From the NCBI GenBank assembly GCA_900696495.1, contig CAADGI010000008.1, forward strand, positions 124,001 to 188,000: a stretch of 64,000 nt of DNA, read 5' to 3'. This DNA comes from an uncultured Alphaproteobacteria bacterium. GTDB lineage: Bacteria > Pseudomonadota > Alphaproteobacteria > Micavibrionales > Micavibrionaceae. A program made the translations under genes and the position numbers. The first letter of the stretch is position 1. Each line of letters opens with the position of its first letter. The notes beneath the pieces were generated by a model. The model was not told the DNA's origin and did no database searches. It worked only from the letters and a program-made list of their open reading frames with translations. Below are positions 9,800 through 18,687 of the stretch, in pieces.

Positions 9800-10473
9800 A
9801 ACGCTTTATTTTTGTAGCACTTATACTCATTGCCGTCCCGGCCCACGCCGAGGATGTCTCGACCCGCACGCTGTGCCAGATGCTGCCGCAGTATCAGGCT
9901 GACCCGTCGGTGAACTACACGCCGGGCGTGGATGTGCACGGCAAGCCGGTTGTTCCGGGTGACGTCAACAAAGTTCTTAGAAATAACTTTGATGCCGTTG
10001 AAATTCCTGTGGAAATGAACCTCCTGCATAATTTGAACGTGAACGCCCCGGCAGGAACCGAGATCAAGCCGACGGTGGCCGTTCTCAAGGTTTATGGCGA
10101 TGGCCGCGTTAAGTATAACGAGCAGGATGTGACCCAGCAGGCGCAGAACCTGTGCGCGCTGCGCCAGCCGGCGACGCCGCAGAACAATGCCTATGCCCCG
10201 CCGGCCTCGTCTGCCCAGCCGATCCGCCAGCAGGTCGATGCGCAGCTGCGTCATCCTTCGTCCTATCCGCCCGGTTCGCCCGAGCGCCAGGCCGCCATGC
10301 AGAACTTTCAGCAGCAACAGCCTGCCGCAATTCAGTCCAATAATCCCGCGAGTCTGAACGAAGTCGCCCCGGCAGCCGGTGGCCAGGAACCCCGTGGCCA
10401 GGAGCCGCTCGGTAAGTTGCCGCCGCCGCCGCCCTTTGAGCCGATCAATGCAAGGGACCGCGTGGTTCAGTAG
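9796..10473 (+). CDS. Secreted protein of unknown function with proline/glutamine-rich tail
   Basis: Not assigned to a family. The 225-residue product starts with a signal peptide (MKRFIFVALILIAVPAHAED, likely cleaved after AHA). Residues 20-115 look globular, with two cysteines (TLCQMLP and NLCALRQ) that could form a disulfide. The rest (about 120-225) is low complexity, rich in Pro, Ala and Gln, and ends with PPPPPFEPINARDRVVQ. It is probably periplasmic and not membrane-anchored, as there is no lipobox. It overlaps the DUF1467 gene by 4 bases and is followed by a terminator. Confidence 0.75.
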   Translation: MKRFIFVALILIAVPAHAEDVSTRTLCQMLPQYQADPSVNYTPGVDVHGKPVVPGDVNKVLRNNFDAVEIPVEMNLLHNLNVNAPAGTEIKPTVAVLKVYGDGRVKYNEQDVTQQAQNLCALRQPATPQNNAYAPPASSAQPIRQQVDAQLRHPSSYPPGSPERQAAMQNFQQQQPAAIQSNNPASLNEVAPAAGGQEPRGQEPLGKLPPPPPFEPINARDRVVQ

Positions 10474-10495
10474 CTTCGGCGCTTAAATCTTTCAG

Positions 10496-10533
10496 ATCGG
10501 CTAAGCCAGAAATGGTTTAGCCGATTGGTTTTT
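10496..10533 (+). terminator. Rho-independent terminator after the nuo-birA-coaX-rnj run
   Basis: Inverted repeat ATCGGCTAAGCC / GGTTTAGCCGAT (12 bp with one G-U pair, 6-base loop) at 10496-10525, followed by TGGTTTTT. It sits 22 bases after the stop of the upstream gene and before proS. Confidence 0.7.
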
Positions 10534-10577
10534 CTGGCAAAGCCCCATGGACAGGCATTGCCCAATCCCTTAAAAAC

Positions 10578-12038
10578 ATGGACATGAGCAAGCCCAAAAC
10601 CGCCATCACGCCGACGCGCGCCGACGATTTCCCCGAATGGTACCAGCAGGTCGTAAAAGCCGCTGATTTCGCCGAGAATTCGCCCGTGCGCGGTTGCATG
10701 ATCATCAAGCCCTACGGCTATGCCGTGTGGGAGAACATGCAGCGCGTGTTCGACGGCATGATCAAGGAGCTCGGCGTCCAGAACGCTTATTTCCCGCTGC
10801 TTATTCCTTTAGAGTTTATCAGCCGCGAGGCCCAGCATGTCGAAGGGTTCGCCAAGGAATGCGCGGTGGTGACGCATCACAGGCTGGAGGCCGGGCCGAA
10901 CGGCAAGCTGCAGCCCGCGCCGGCGGCGAAGCTGGAAGAGCCATTCGTTATCCGCCCGACGTCGGAGACAATCATTGGCGATGCCATGGCGCGGTGGGTT
11001 CAGTCGTACCGCGACCTGCCGCTGAAACTGAACCAGTGGTGCAACGTGATGCGCTGGGAAATGCGCACGCGGATGTTCCTGCGCACGTCGGAATTTTTAT
11101 GGCAGGAAGGGCATAACGCTTTTGAAACGGCGGAAGGCGCGCGCGAGGATGTGCTGAAGATGCTGGATGCCTATGAGGATTTCGCCCAAAACACGCTGGC
11201 CCTGCCCGTCATCAAGGGCGAGAAGACGGCGGATGAGCGTTTCCCCGGCGCGATCATGACCTACGCTATCGAGGCGATGATGCAGGACGGCAAGGCGCTG
11301 CAGGCTGGCACGTCGCATGATCTCGGCCAGAATTTCGCGAAATCCATCGGCATCAAGTTCCAGGGCCGCGACGGCAGCGAGCAGTTTGCTCACACCACAT
11401 CATGGGGCATTTCGACGCGCCTGATCGGCGGGATCATCATGGCGCATGGCGATGATGACGGCATGATCATGCCGCCGCGTATCGCGCCGCATCATGTGGT
11501 TGTGATTCCTATCGTTCGTGACGACAGCAATTCGGCGGCGCTGATCGACTATGCGCATAAACTGCGCGCGCGGCTGAAGGAAAAAGGCATCCGGGTTCAT
11601 GTCGACGACACTGACGAACGCACGCCGAACAAGATGTGGTCGGCGATCAAGCGCGGCGTGCCGATCCGCGTTGAAATCGGCGGGCGGGAAATGGATGAAG
11701 GCACTTTGACCTATGTCCGCCGCGACATCGGCAAGGATTCCAAGAAAACGGTTTCCATCGATGAATTCGTGAACTCCGTTCAAGCTGTTCTGGATGATAT
11801 GCATAAAAATATCTTCGAAAAAGCCAGGGCCATGCGCGATGGCAGTATCACCGATGTCGGCAGCCTGAAAGAGGCCGAGGAATTCTATAAGGCCAACAAG
11901 TTCGGCTTTGTCCGTTTCGACACTAAACTGCTGAAAGACCCGTCATTCGAAAAAATCAAAGGCGAACACTCCCTGACTGCCCGCTGCATGCCGCTGGCGG
12001 ATGGCGGGAAAACCGTGATTGTCGGGAAGGCGTATTAG
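10578..12038 (+). CDS. proS: Prolyl-tRNA synthetase, archaeal/eukaryal type
   Basis: Charges tRNA-Pro with proline. This 486-residue class II synthetase has the short archaeal/eukaryal layout: RGCMIIKPYGYAVWE near residue 40, the motif 2 region RWEMRTRMFLRTSEFLWQ, GTSHDLGQNF, then motif 3 HTTSWGISTRLIGG, an anticodon-binding domain and the typical C-terminal tyrosine (GKAY). The editing insertion of the bacterial enzyme is absent. The cysteines that bind zinc in the C-terminal domain of archaeal enzymes are mostly missing. The position before lolC is where alphaproteobacteria normally carry a bacterial-type proS. ATG at 10584 is an alternative start. Confidence 0.94.
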   Translation: MDMSKPKTAITPTRADDFPEWYQQVVKAADFAENSPVRGCMIIKPYGYAVWENMQRVFDGMIKELGVQNAYFPLLIPLEFISREAQHVEGFAKECAVVTHHRLEAGPNGKLQPAPAAKLEEPFVIRPTSETIIGDAMARWVQSYRDLPLKLNQWCNVMRWEMRTRMFLRTSEFLWQEGHNAFETAEGAREDVLKMLDAYEDFAQNTLALPVIKGEKTADERFPGAIMTYAIEAMMQDGKALQAGTSHDLGQNFAKSIGIKFQGRDGSEQFAHTTSWGISTRLIGGIIMAHGDDDGMIMPPRIAPHHVVVIPIVRDDSNSAALIDYAHKLRARLKEKGIRVHVDDTDERTPNKMWSAIKRGVPIRVEIGGREMDEGTLTYVRRDIGKDSKKTVSIDEFVNSVQAVLDDMHKNIFEKARAMRDGSITDVGSLKEAEEFYKANKFGFVRFDTKLLKDPSFEKIKGEHSLTARCMPLADGGKTVIVGKAY

Positions 12039-13280
12039 ATGTTTTCCCCGTTCGAGCGTTTGGTGGCGTGGCGTTATCTCCGGTCCAAGAAGGCCGAAGG
12101 GTTTGTTTCCGTTATCGCGGGGTTTTCGTTCACCGGCATCATACTCGGCGTTGCAACCCTGATTATCGTGATGTCGGTAATGAACGGTTTCCGCCAGGAA
12201 CTGTTCGGGCGCATTCTCGGTCTGAACGGCCATATGAATGTCTATTCTTTGCAAGGTCCGCTGGATGATTACGATTATCTTGCGTCGAAAATCCGCCCGG
12301 TAAACGGCATCGAGGATGTAACGCCGATCATCGAGAGCCAAGGGCTTGTGTCGAAAGGCGGCAGCTCGACCGGCGTCATGGTCCGCGGCATTGCGTGGAA
12401 AGATTTTGCAAATCGCCCGATCTTGCGCGATTCCATCAAGGCCGGGGACCTCGAGAATTTCACGGAAAACCGCATCGCGATCGGCAGCGTGCTGGCGCAA
12501 AAATTCAAGCTTAAACCCGGCGACAGCGTCACGATCACTTCGCCGCAGGTGAAGTCGACGCCCTTCGGGTCCATGCCGCGCCAGCGCAACTATGAAATCG
12601 CCGTTATTTTCGACGTCGAGATGTATGAATATAACAGCGGATTCATTTTCATGCCGCTGGAGGCCGCGCAGACATTCTTCCAGTTGCCGAACGCCGTTAC
12701 GGGGCTGGAGATTTTCCTCAAAAACCCCGACAGGCTGGATGAAGCGCGTAACGCGGTTTCGGTTGCGATCGAGGGCGCGGCCGGCGTTTATGACTGGCGT
12801 GATATGAACAAGAATTTTTATGACGCGCTGCAGACCGAGCGCAATGTCATGTTCCTTATTCTGACCATGATTATTATCGTCGCGGCATTCAATATCATTT
12901 CCTCGATGATCATGCTGGTGAAGGACAAGGGTCATGATATCGCCATCATGCGCACGATGGGCGCGACGCGCGGCAATATGATGAGAATCTTTATGCTGAC
13001 GGGCGCGAGCATCGGCATTGCGGGAACGTTGTTCGGTTCGCTGCTGGGCATTGCCTTTGCGCTTAATATCGATTCCATCCGCCGCGGCCTCGAAGGCATG
13101 ACGGGCTGGCATTTGTGGGAAGCCGAAATCCGTTTCCTCTCCGAAATTCCCGCCGAGATCGACTGGATGGAAGTGCTGAGCATCATCATCATGGCGTTCG
13201 GTCTTTCGATCCTGGCGACGATTTACCCGGCCTGGCGCGCGGCGCGCTTAGACCCTGTCGAGGCGCTGCGTTATGAGTAA
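12039..13280 (+). CDS. lolC: Lipoprotein-releasing ABC transporter permease LolC/LolE
   Basis: Inner-membrane permease that extracts outer-membrane lipoproteins and hands them to LolA, working with LolD. The 413 residues show the family N-terminus (FERLVAWRYLRSKKAEGFVS), one membrane helix near residue 25-45, a periplasmic MacB-like domain, and three C-terminal FtsX helices with the KDKGHDIAIMRTMGATRG motif. Only one permease gene is present, as is usual in alphaproteobacteria (a single LolC/E). The 3' end overlaps lolD by 8 bases. Confidence 0.93.
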   Translation: MFSPFERLVAWRYLRSKKAEGFVSVIAGFSFTGIILGVATLIIVMSVMNGFRQELFGRILGLNGHMNVYSLQGPLDDYDYLASKIRPVNGIEDVTPIIESQGLVSKGGSSTGVMVRGIAWKDFANRPILRDSIKAGDLENFTENRIAIGSVLAQKFKLKPGDSVTITSPQVKSTPFGSMPRQRNYEIAVIFDVEMYEYNSGFIFMPLEAAQTFFQLPNAVTGLEIFLKNPDRLDEARNAVSVAIEGAAGVYDWRDMNKNFYDALQTERNVMFLILTMIIIVAAFNIISSMIMLVKDKGHDIAIMRTMGATRGNMMRIFMLTGASIGIAGTLFGSLLGIAFALNIDSIRRGLEGMTGWHLWEAEIRFLSEIPAEIDWMEVLSIIIMAFGLSILATIYPAWRAARLDPVEALRYE

Positions 13281-13998
13281 GGTCAAGGCATTCAACGCGC
13301 CGTCCAACGATCCGCTCGAGGCGAACACGTTGCTCAAGGTCGAAGGGCTGGAAAAAACCTTCGTACAGGGTGGCCGCCAGTTGACGATTTTCAAGGGCCT
13401 TAGCCTGAAGCTCGAGGGCGGCGAAATTGTCGCGCTCGTCGGCCAGAGCGGCGCGGGCAAATCGACGTTGCTGCAACTGATTGGCCTGCTCGACAAGCCG
13501 ACGGCGGGAAGCATCCGCATCAACAACAAGCCGGTGCAAAAGCTCTCTGATTCCGAACGCACGCGCCTGCGCCGCGATTTCATCGGTTTCGTTTACCAGT
13601 TCCATTATTTGCTGCCGGAATTTTCGGCGCTTGAGAATGTCGCGCTGCCGCAGATCATCGCGGGTAAAAATGAAACCGAAGCGCGGGATCGGGCAGAAGA
13701 TATTCTGATCGGTCTTAAGCTCGGCGACCGTCTCTCGCATCGTCCCGGCCTGCTTTCGGGCGGCGAGCAGCAGCGCGTGGCGATCGCCCGGGCCCTGGCC
13801 AACGATCCGAAGCTGCTTTTTGCCGACGAGCCGACCGGAAATCTCGACCCCGAAACCTCGGCGGAAGTGTTCGAAATGCTTCTGCAGCAGGTGCGCCAGC
13901 GCGGCATCGGCGCGCTGGTGGCCACGCATAACCTTGCCCTGGCCGACCAGATGGACCGGGTTTTGCAGCTTAAAGCCGGGAAAATCGTGCCTTTTTAG
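13273..13998 (+). CDS. lolD: Lipoprotein-releasing ABC transporter ATP-binding protein LolD
   Basis: ATPase that powers lipoprotein release. Walker A GQSGAGKST (about residues 57-65), signature LSGGEQQR and Walker B LLFADEPTGNLD are all present, and FHYLLPEFSALENV matches the LolD Q-loop region. The 241 residues include a slightly longer N-terminus than E. coli LolD. The start lies inside the 3' end of lolC, so the two subunits are translationally coupled. Confidence 0.94.
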   Translation: MSKVKAFNAPSNDPLEANTLLKVEGLEKTFVQGGRQLTIFKGLSLKLEGGEIVALVGQSGAGKSTLLQLIGLLDKPTAGSIRINNKPVQKLSDSERTRLRRDFIGFVYQFHYLLPEFSALENVALPQIIAGKNETEARDRAEDILIGLKLGDRLSHRPGLLSGGEQQRVAIARALANDPKLLFADEPTGNLDPETSAEVFEMLLQQVRQRGIGALVATHNLALADQMDRVLQLKAGKIVPF

Positions 13999-14025
13999 GC
14001 CGTTCCGTTTTCGCCAGCCGCCCTT

Positions 14026-14038
14026 TATAATTCCTTTA
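14026..14038 (+). promoter_or_regulatory. Perfect -10 box directly before dnaE
   Basis: TATAAT at 14026-14031 lies 6 bases before the dnaE ATG (14038). Transcription would begin close to the A of the ATG, and no Shine-Dalgarno sequence precedes it (TTCCTTT), so a leaderless mRNA is possible. The -35 region is weak. Confidence 0.4.
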
Positions 14039-17000
14039 TGCCTGAGTCTTTTGTCCATCTTCACACGCATTCCGCCTATTCGCTGGCGGAAGGGGCGATT
14101 CAAACCAAAGACCTCGTGAAACTGTGCGTGAAGGAGGGGATGCCCGCCGTCGCGGTGACGGATACGAACAATCTGTTCGGCGCTCTTGAGTTCGCCATGG
14201 AGGCGCAGAAGAACGGCATCCAGCCGATCATCGGCACGCAGATGACGGTGGGGAACGAAGGGCACCAGCTTGTCTTTCTTGTTCAGACGGAAGAAGGGTA
14301 CCGCAATCTCTGCCTGCTGATGAGCGATGCCTATCTGCAAGGTGATCCGCAGGCGAATGTCCATCTCGAGCGGGACAAGCTGCGTGCCCACAATGCCGGG
14401 CTTATCTGCCTGACGGGGGGCGCGAAAGGCGCGGCGGCGCAATTTATTGTTCATGGCCAGAAGGAAAAGGCCGAGGCTGAAATCCTCGAACTCAAGGAAA
14501 TTTTTGGCGACAGACTCTATATAGAGTTGCAGCGCCATGGCTGGGCCGAGGAAGACCAGAGCGAGGGCGGGCTGATCGAACTTGCTTACAAGCACAACAT
14601 CCCGCTTGTCGCGACCAACGATTGCTATTTCAGCGAGCCGGACATTTACGAGGCGCATGATGCGCTGCTGTGTATCGCCGACGGGCGCTATGTCACCGAA
14701 GAAAACCGCCGCAAGGTCACGCCTGAGCATTATTTCAAATCCGCCGACGAGATGATCGAGCTGTTCAAGGATGTGCCGGAGGCAATCAATAATACTGTCG
14801 TGATCGCGCAGCGTTGTTCTTTCCTGCTGCAGGCAATTAGTCCAATCCTTCCGGCGTTTGAAACCGAGGGCGGCCGAAGCGAGTTCGAAGAACTGACCGC
14901 GCAGGCGAAAGAAGGCCTTGAATGGCGACTGAAAAATTTTGTTACGGGCGATGACAAGCCATATCGCGAGCGTCTGAAGTTCGAGCTCGACGTTATTAAA
15001 GGCATGGGTTATCCCGGCTATTTCCTGATCGTTTCGGATTTTATCCGCTGGGCGAAGGGTCATAATATCCCGGTCGGGCCGGGGCGCGGATCGGGCGCGG
15101 GCTCGGTCGTTGCGTGGTCGCTGCGTATCACCGACCTTGATCCCTTGGCATTGGGTCTTCTGTTCGAGCGCTTCCTGAACCCGGAACGTGTTTCCATGCC
15201 CGATTTCGACATCGATTTCTGCCAGGAGCGGCGCGACGAGGTCATCCGCTATGTGCAGGAGAAATATGGTTACGACCAGGTCGCGCAGATCATCACGTTC
15301 GGAAAATTGCAGGCCCGCGCCGTGGTGCGCGATGTGGGACGCGTTCTGCAGATGCCGTACGGGCAGGTGGACCGGATTGCCAAGCTGATCCCCAACAACC
15401 CGGCGAACCCGGTGACGCTGGCCGAGGCGCTGGCGGCGGACGAGGAGCTCCGCAAGGTACGCGACAGCGACGACACGACGAACAAGCTGATCACGATCGC
15501 GTTACAGCTTGAGGGTTTATACCGCCATGCCTCGACGCACGCGGCGGGCGTCGTGATCGGCGAGCGGCCGCTGCACCAGTTGTTGCCGATGTACCGCGAT
15601 CCGCGCTCGACGATGCCGGTGACGCAGTTCAACATGAAATATGTCGAGCAGGCGGGATTGATCAAGTTCGACTTCCTCGGCCTCAAGACGATGACGGTGA
15701 TCCAGAAGACGCTGGACATGATCGCGGCGAAGGAAAAGACGATCGACCCGTTGCAGATCCCGCTGGATGACGAGAAAACCTATAAACTGATGGCCAGCGG
15801 CAATACGGTCGGCGTGTTCCAGCTGGAAAGTTCGGGCATGCGCGACGTGCTGCGCAAGGTCAAGCCGAACCGGTTCGAGGATATCATCGCGCTCGTCTCG
15901 CTTTATCGTCCCGGCCCGATGGACAACATCCCGAAATATATCTCGGTGAAGGAGAAGCGCGAGGCGCCGGATTACCTGCATCCGAAGCTCCAGCCTTACC
16001 TCGAGGAAACTTACGGCATCATGATCTACCAGGAGCAGGTGATGCAGGCCGCGCAGGTGCTGGCGGGCTATACGCTCGGCGGCGCAGACTTGCTTCGCCG
16101 CGCGATGGGTAAGAAGATCAAGAAGGAAATGGACGCGCAGCGCGACCAGTTCATCAAGGGCGCGAAGGAGCATAACGGCGTTCCGGAAGAGCGCGCGGAT
16201 TATATCTTCGACCAGATCGACAAATTCGCCGGTTACGGTTTCAACAAGTCGCACGCGGCGGCGTACGCGTTGATCGCCTATTGGACCGCATGGCTGAAGA
16301 GTAATTACCCGCTGGAATTCATGGCCGCGTCGATGACGCTCGATATGGGCAACACGGACAAGCTGAGCGTGTTCAAGCAGGACCTTGATAGAATGGGCGT
16401 GAAATCGCTTCAGCCTGATATCAACTCCTCGAATGTGGAGTTCAAGGTTGAAGGCGAGTCGATCCGCTACGCGCTCGCGGCGTTGAAGAATGTCGGCGCG
16501 GGCGCGATGGAGGGAATTGTTAGGGAGCGCGAGGCGAATGGTTTGTTTAAATCGGTCGAGGATTTTATTTCCCGGATCGATCCGAAATTATTGAACAAGC
16601 GGCAGTTCGAGCAGCTTTCGGCGGCGGGGGGATTTGAATCTCTCAACCCGAACCGGGCGCAGATGGCGGCGTCGGCGGAATTGCTGCTGCGGCACGCGCA
16701 GAGCCTCGCGGAAGAGAGAAATTCGGGGCAGGTGAGTTTGTTCGGCGAGGGCGGCGGAAACGGTCTCGGCATGCCGGAGCTTCCCAAGACGAAGGACTGG
16801 AACCCGCTCGAGAAGCTCGAAAAGGAATTCGGCGCGGTCGGGTTTTACCTCTCGGCGCACCCGCTCGACAGCCGGCAGAAGCAATTTGAAAATCTGAAAA
16901 TCAACACGCTGGCGCGTGTCGAGGCGGACCTGGCGCATAAATCGGCGGGCAGTGACCAGATGGCCGGGGTGATCCTGAAAAAACAGGAGAAGGTTTCGCA

Positions 17001-17430
17001 GAAGGGGAGCAAGTACGCGTTCCTGCAGCTCTCGGACCCGACCGGGATTTACGAGGTGACGCTGTTTTCGGAATTGCTGGCGGTCAGCCGTGAATTCCTG
17101 GAGCCGGGGCGGGCGGTGCTGCTGCGGGTGAGCGCGGAGCAGCGCGAGGATCAGACGAGATTTACCGCCGAGCGCATCGAGCCGCTCGACCAGGCGCTCG
17201 AGGGCAAGATCCGCGAGATCCGCATTTTCCTCAAGACCCCGCAGGCGGCGAAGAAGATCAGGGAATTCCTCGACATCGAGGGCAAGGGGCACTCGGAGGT
17301 GACGCTGTATCTCGATATCGAGAACGGGCGGCGGGCGGCGATCAGGCTGCCGGGGCGGTGGTCGCTCAGCCAGCAGGCGCGGAATATTATCCGCGGCGAG
17401 CCGGGGGTGGCGGAGATATTGGAGGCCTAG
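14038..17430 (+). CDS. dnaE: DNA polymerase III subunit alpha
   Basis: Catalytic subunit of the replicative polymerase (1130 residues; E. coli DnaE has 1160). In order: N-terminal PHP domain (HLHTHSAYSLAEGAIQ at residues 6-21), palm and fingers with GPGRGSGAGS (about 343-352) and the catalytic aspartates in PDFDIDF (about 388-394) and KFDFLGLKTM, then HhH, OB-fold (about 970-1060) and a C-terminal tau-binding-like region. It follows lolD after 39 bases with its own likely promoter, as in related genomes. Confidence 0.97.
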   Translation: MPESFVHLHTHSAYSLAEGAIQTKDLVKLCVKEGMPAVAVTDTNNLFGALEFAMEAQKNGIQPIIGTQMTVGNEGHQLVFLVQTEEGYRNLCLLMSDAYLQGDPQANVHLERDKLRAHNAGLICLTGGAKGAAAQFIVHGQKEKAEAEILELKEIFGDRLYIELQRHGWAEEDQSEGGLIELAYKHNIPLVATNDCYFSEPDIYEAHDALLCIADGRYVTEENRRKVTPEHYFKSADEMIELFKDVPEAINNTVVIAQRCSFLLQAISPILPAFETEGGRSEFEELTAQAKEGLEWRLKNFVTGDDKPYRERLKFELDVIKGMGYPGYFLIVSDFIRWAKGHNIPVGPGRGSGAGSVVAWSLRITDLDPLALGLLFERFLNPERVSMPDFDIDFCQERRDEVIRYVQEKYGYDQVAQIITFGKLQARAVVRDVGRVLQMPYGQVDRIAKLIPNNPANPVTLAEALAADEELRKVRDSDDTTNKLITIALQLEGLYRHASTHAAGVVIGERPLHQLLPMYRDPRSTMPVTQFNMKYVEQAGLIKFDFLGLKTMTVIQKTLDMIAAKEKTIDPLQIPLDDEKTYKLMASGNTVGVFQLESSGMRDVLRKVKPNRFEDIIALVSLYRPGPMDNIPKYISVKEKREAPDYLHPKLQPYLEETYGIMIYQEQVMQAAQVLAGYTLGGADLLRRAMGKKIKKEMDAQRDQFIKGAKEHNGVPEERADYIFDQIDKFAGYGFNKSHAAAYALIAYWTAWLKSNYPLEFMAASMTLDMGNTDKLSVFKQDLDRMGVKSLQPDINSSNVEFKVEGESIRYALAALKNVGAGAMEGIVREREANGLFKSVEDFISRIDPKLLNKRQFEQLSAAGGFESLNPNRAQMAASAELLLRHAQSLAEERNSGQVSLFGEGGGNGLGMPELPKTKDWNPLEKLEKEFGAVGFYLSAHPLDSRQKQFENLKINTLARVEADLAHKSAGSDQMAGVILKKQEKVSQKGSKYAFLQLSDPTGIYEVTLFSELLAVSREFLEPGRAVLLRVSAEQREDQTRFTAERIEPLDQALEGKIREIRIFLKTPQAAKKIREFLDIEGKGHSEVTLYLDIENGRRAAIRLPGRWSLSQQARNIIRGEPGVAEILEA

Positions 17431-17550
17431 GTTTTGTAAGCGCCTGTTTGCAAAGATTAAATCCGTTTCACTACGGCGCTTTCAGGGGGAGGGGTGGGCT
17501 ACCCTCTTATCAGTTCGTTTGGTCGTTTTGAGGGGGGCGGCCTGTTTTAA

Positions 17551-18006
17551 TTATTCGGGCTGAACAGAAATTTCCAGATCGGCGACTTTCATATTCGAGA
17601 CCAAAATGACGGGATTGATCAGCATTGAATTCGGATTTTCTTCACTGTGTGGAATGAATAACGAAACATTTCCGGTTGAGTGACGGTTTTTATCGAGATT
17701 AAGTTGAAAATTTTCTCTCCATGTTTCGGCGGTCGATAAATATTTTCGGTCTTGCATGAACTGAAAGTAAATTGTTTTTCCTGAGAATTTTATTGCTATG
17801 TCTATATAGCGGGGCATTGTTTCATCAGGATTTTGCAGCAGCGTAAGGAAACATATTTTGTTTTCTTCAGTGCAGGTAGTACTGCCTGAAGCCTGTTCGG
17901 GATGAGTTTGTATAATCTGGACCTTATAGTTCATTGCATAGGCGTGATTTGCTATGCAAAAACAGCCCAATAAAACAAGCGGGCAATATCTATAAATCAT
18001 ATGCAT
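17551..18006 (-). CDS. Secreted protein of unknown function
   Basis: Not recognised. The 151-residue product begins with a signal peptide (CPLVLLGCFCIANHAYA, cleavage probably after AYA), and the mature part looks beta-rich with two cysteines (TTCTEENKICF) that could pair. No lipobox or membrane anchor is seen. It lies 12 bases downstream of the MuF-motif gene on the same strand and lacks a clear ribosome-binding site, so translation may be coupled. Base composition is AT-richer than the flanking dnaE and que genes, which suggests accessory DNA. Confidence 0.65.
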   Translation of the reverse strand: MHMIYRYCPLVLLGCFCIANHAYAMNYKVQIIQTHPEQASGSTTCTEENKICFLTLLQNPDETMPRYIDIAIKFSGKTIYFQFMQDRKYLSTAETWRENFQLNLDKNRHSTGNVSLFIPHSEENPNSMLINPVILVSNMKVADLEISVQPE

Positions 18007-18018
18007 GGAGATTTTATA

Positions 18019-18666
18019 TCATAAATCCCATTCTTTTTTTACAGGCCAATTATTAGGTGGGTATTTTTCCATAGTATTATCTTTTGGTGTGGTGGGCATA
18101 ACAAAGTATGGATCATCTCCTTCCACTTTAGGCTTATAGGGATCGTACTGCCTGCTTCCGGGCCATCCTTGTTCGGGAATTCCACGATCAGGAATATTAG
18201 TTCCAGGAATTTTGGGTATTTCTATCTTTGGCGAGGGCAGTTCTTCTTTTTGAATTTTATCGTCGGAAATGTATTGCGCCCAGCAACGGCAATCTTCGTC
18301 GTGGCCGGGATGAGGGAGGTCAGCCCATGAACGTACGGAGCGATTATATCCTGCATGTGTTTTTCTGGATTTATTATCTTCAACGGCACGCCAGATATAG
18401 TGGCCCTTTGGCGTTTTGCTTGATTCCTTACTTAATGTTTTAATTGTTTGATCATCGGGACGTGCTTCACCAGTTTCGTTTATTCCATAGTCTTTCTGAA
18501 ATGATTTTAATGAAGCGAATATTTCTTTATCAGGAATGGCGGTCATGCCGGTTTTTTCGTACGGTTGGTAATAGCCGAGGCGGTTGAGGGCTTTTTTAAT
18601 CTGGCGGACATCGTATTCATCGACGTGGCTGTTCGGGGCAAAGGGTTTGGAGAGTTTAATGGTCAT
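18019..18666 (-). CDS. Peptidoglycan-binding-like domain plus phage MuF-like C-H-CRC motif protein
   Basis: A 215-residue protein with two recognisable parts. Residues about 15-85 resemble a PG_binding_1 domain (DVRQIKKALNRLGYY, LKSFQKDYGINETGEA). Residues about 90-130 carry the pattern IWRAVEDNKSRKTHAG ... PHPGHDEDCRCWAQ, close to the C-terminal motif of phage Mu F/SPP1 gp7 minor head proteins. The rest is a Pro-rich, charged tail ending NNWPVKKEWDL. There is no signal peptide. A good Shine-Dalgarno (AAGGA, 6 bases before ATG) supports the start. Function is not known; no other phage gene is nearby. AT-rich composition and the strand switch suggest acquisition. Confidence 0.7.
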   Translation of the reverse strand: MTIKLSKPFAPNSHVDEYDVRQIKKALNRLGYYQPYEKTGMTAIPDKEIFASLKSFQKDYGINETGEARPDDQTIKTLSKESSKTPKGHYIWRAVEDNKSRKTHAGYNRSVRSWADLPHPGHDEDCRCWAQYISDDKIQKEELPSPKIEIPKIPGTNIPDRGIPEQGWPGSRQYDPYKPKVEGDDPYFVMPTTPKDNTMEKYPPNNWPVKKEWDL

Positions 18667-18687
18667 GGAAAATCCTTAAAAAAAATA

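Noticed and set aside
13189-15063. Long open frame on the minus strand opposite lolD and dnaE
   Set aside because: It lies fully antisense to two well-recognised genes, has an Arg-rich composition typical of reverse reading of GC-rich codons, and matches no family pattern. Similar shadows occur opposite nuoN, lexA, gltA and pdhB.
18019-18666. Prophage remnant
   Set aside because: Only a MuF-like motif is present. No integrase, terminase, capsid or tail gene and no attachment repeats were seen around it.
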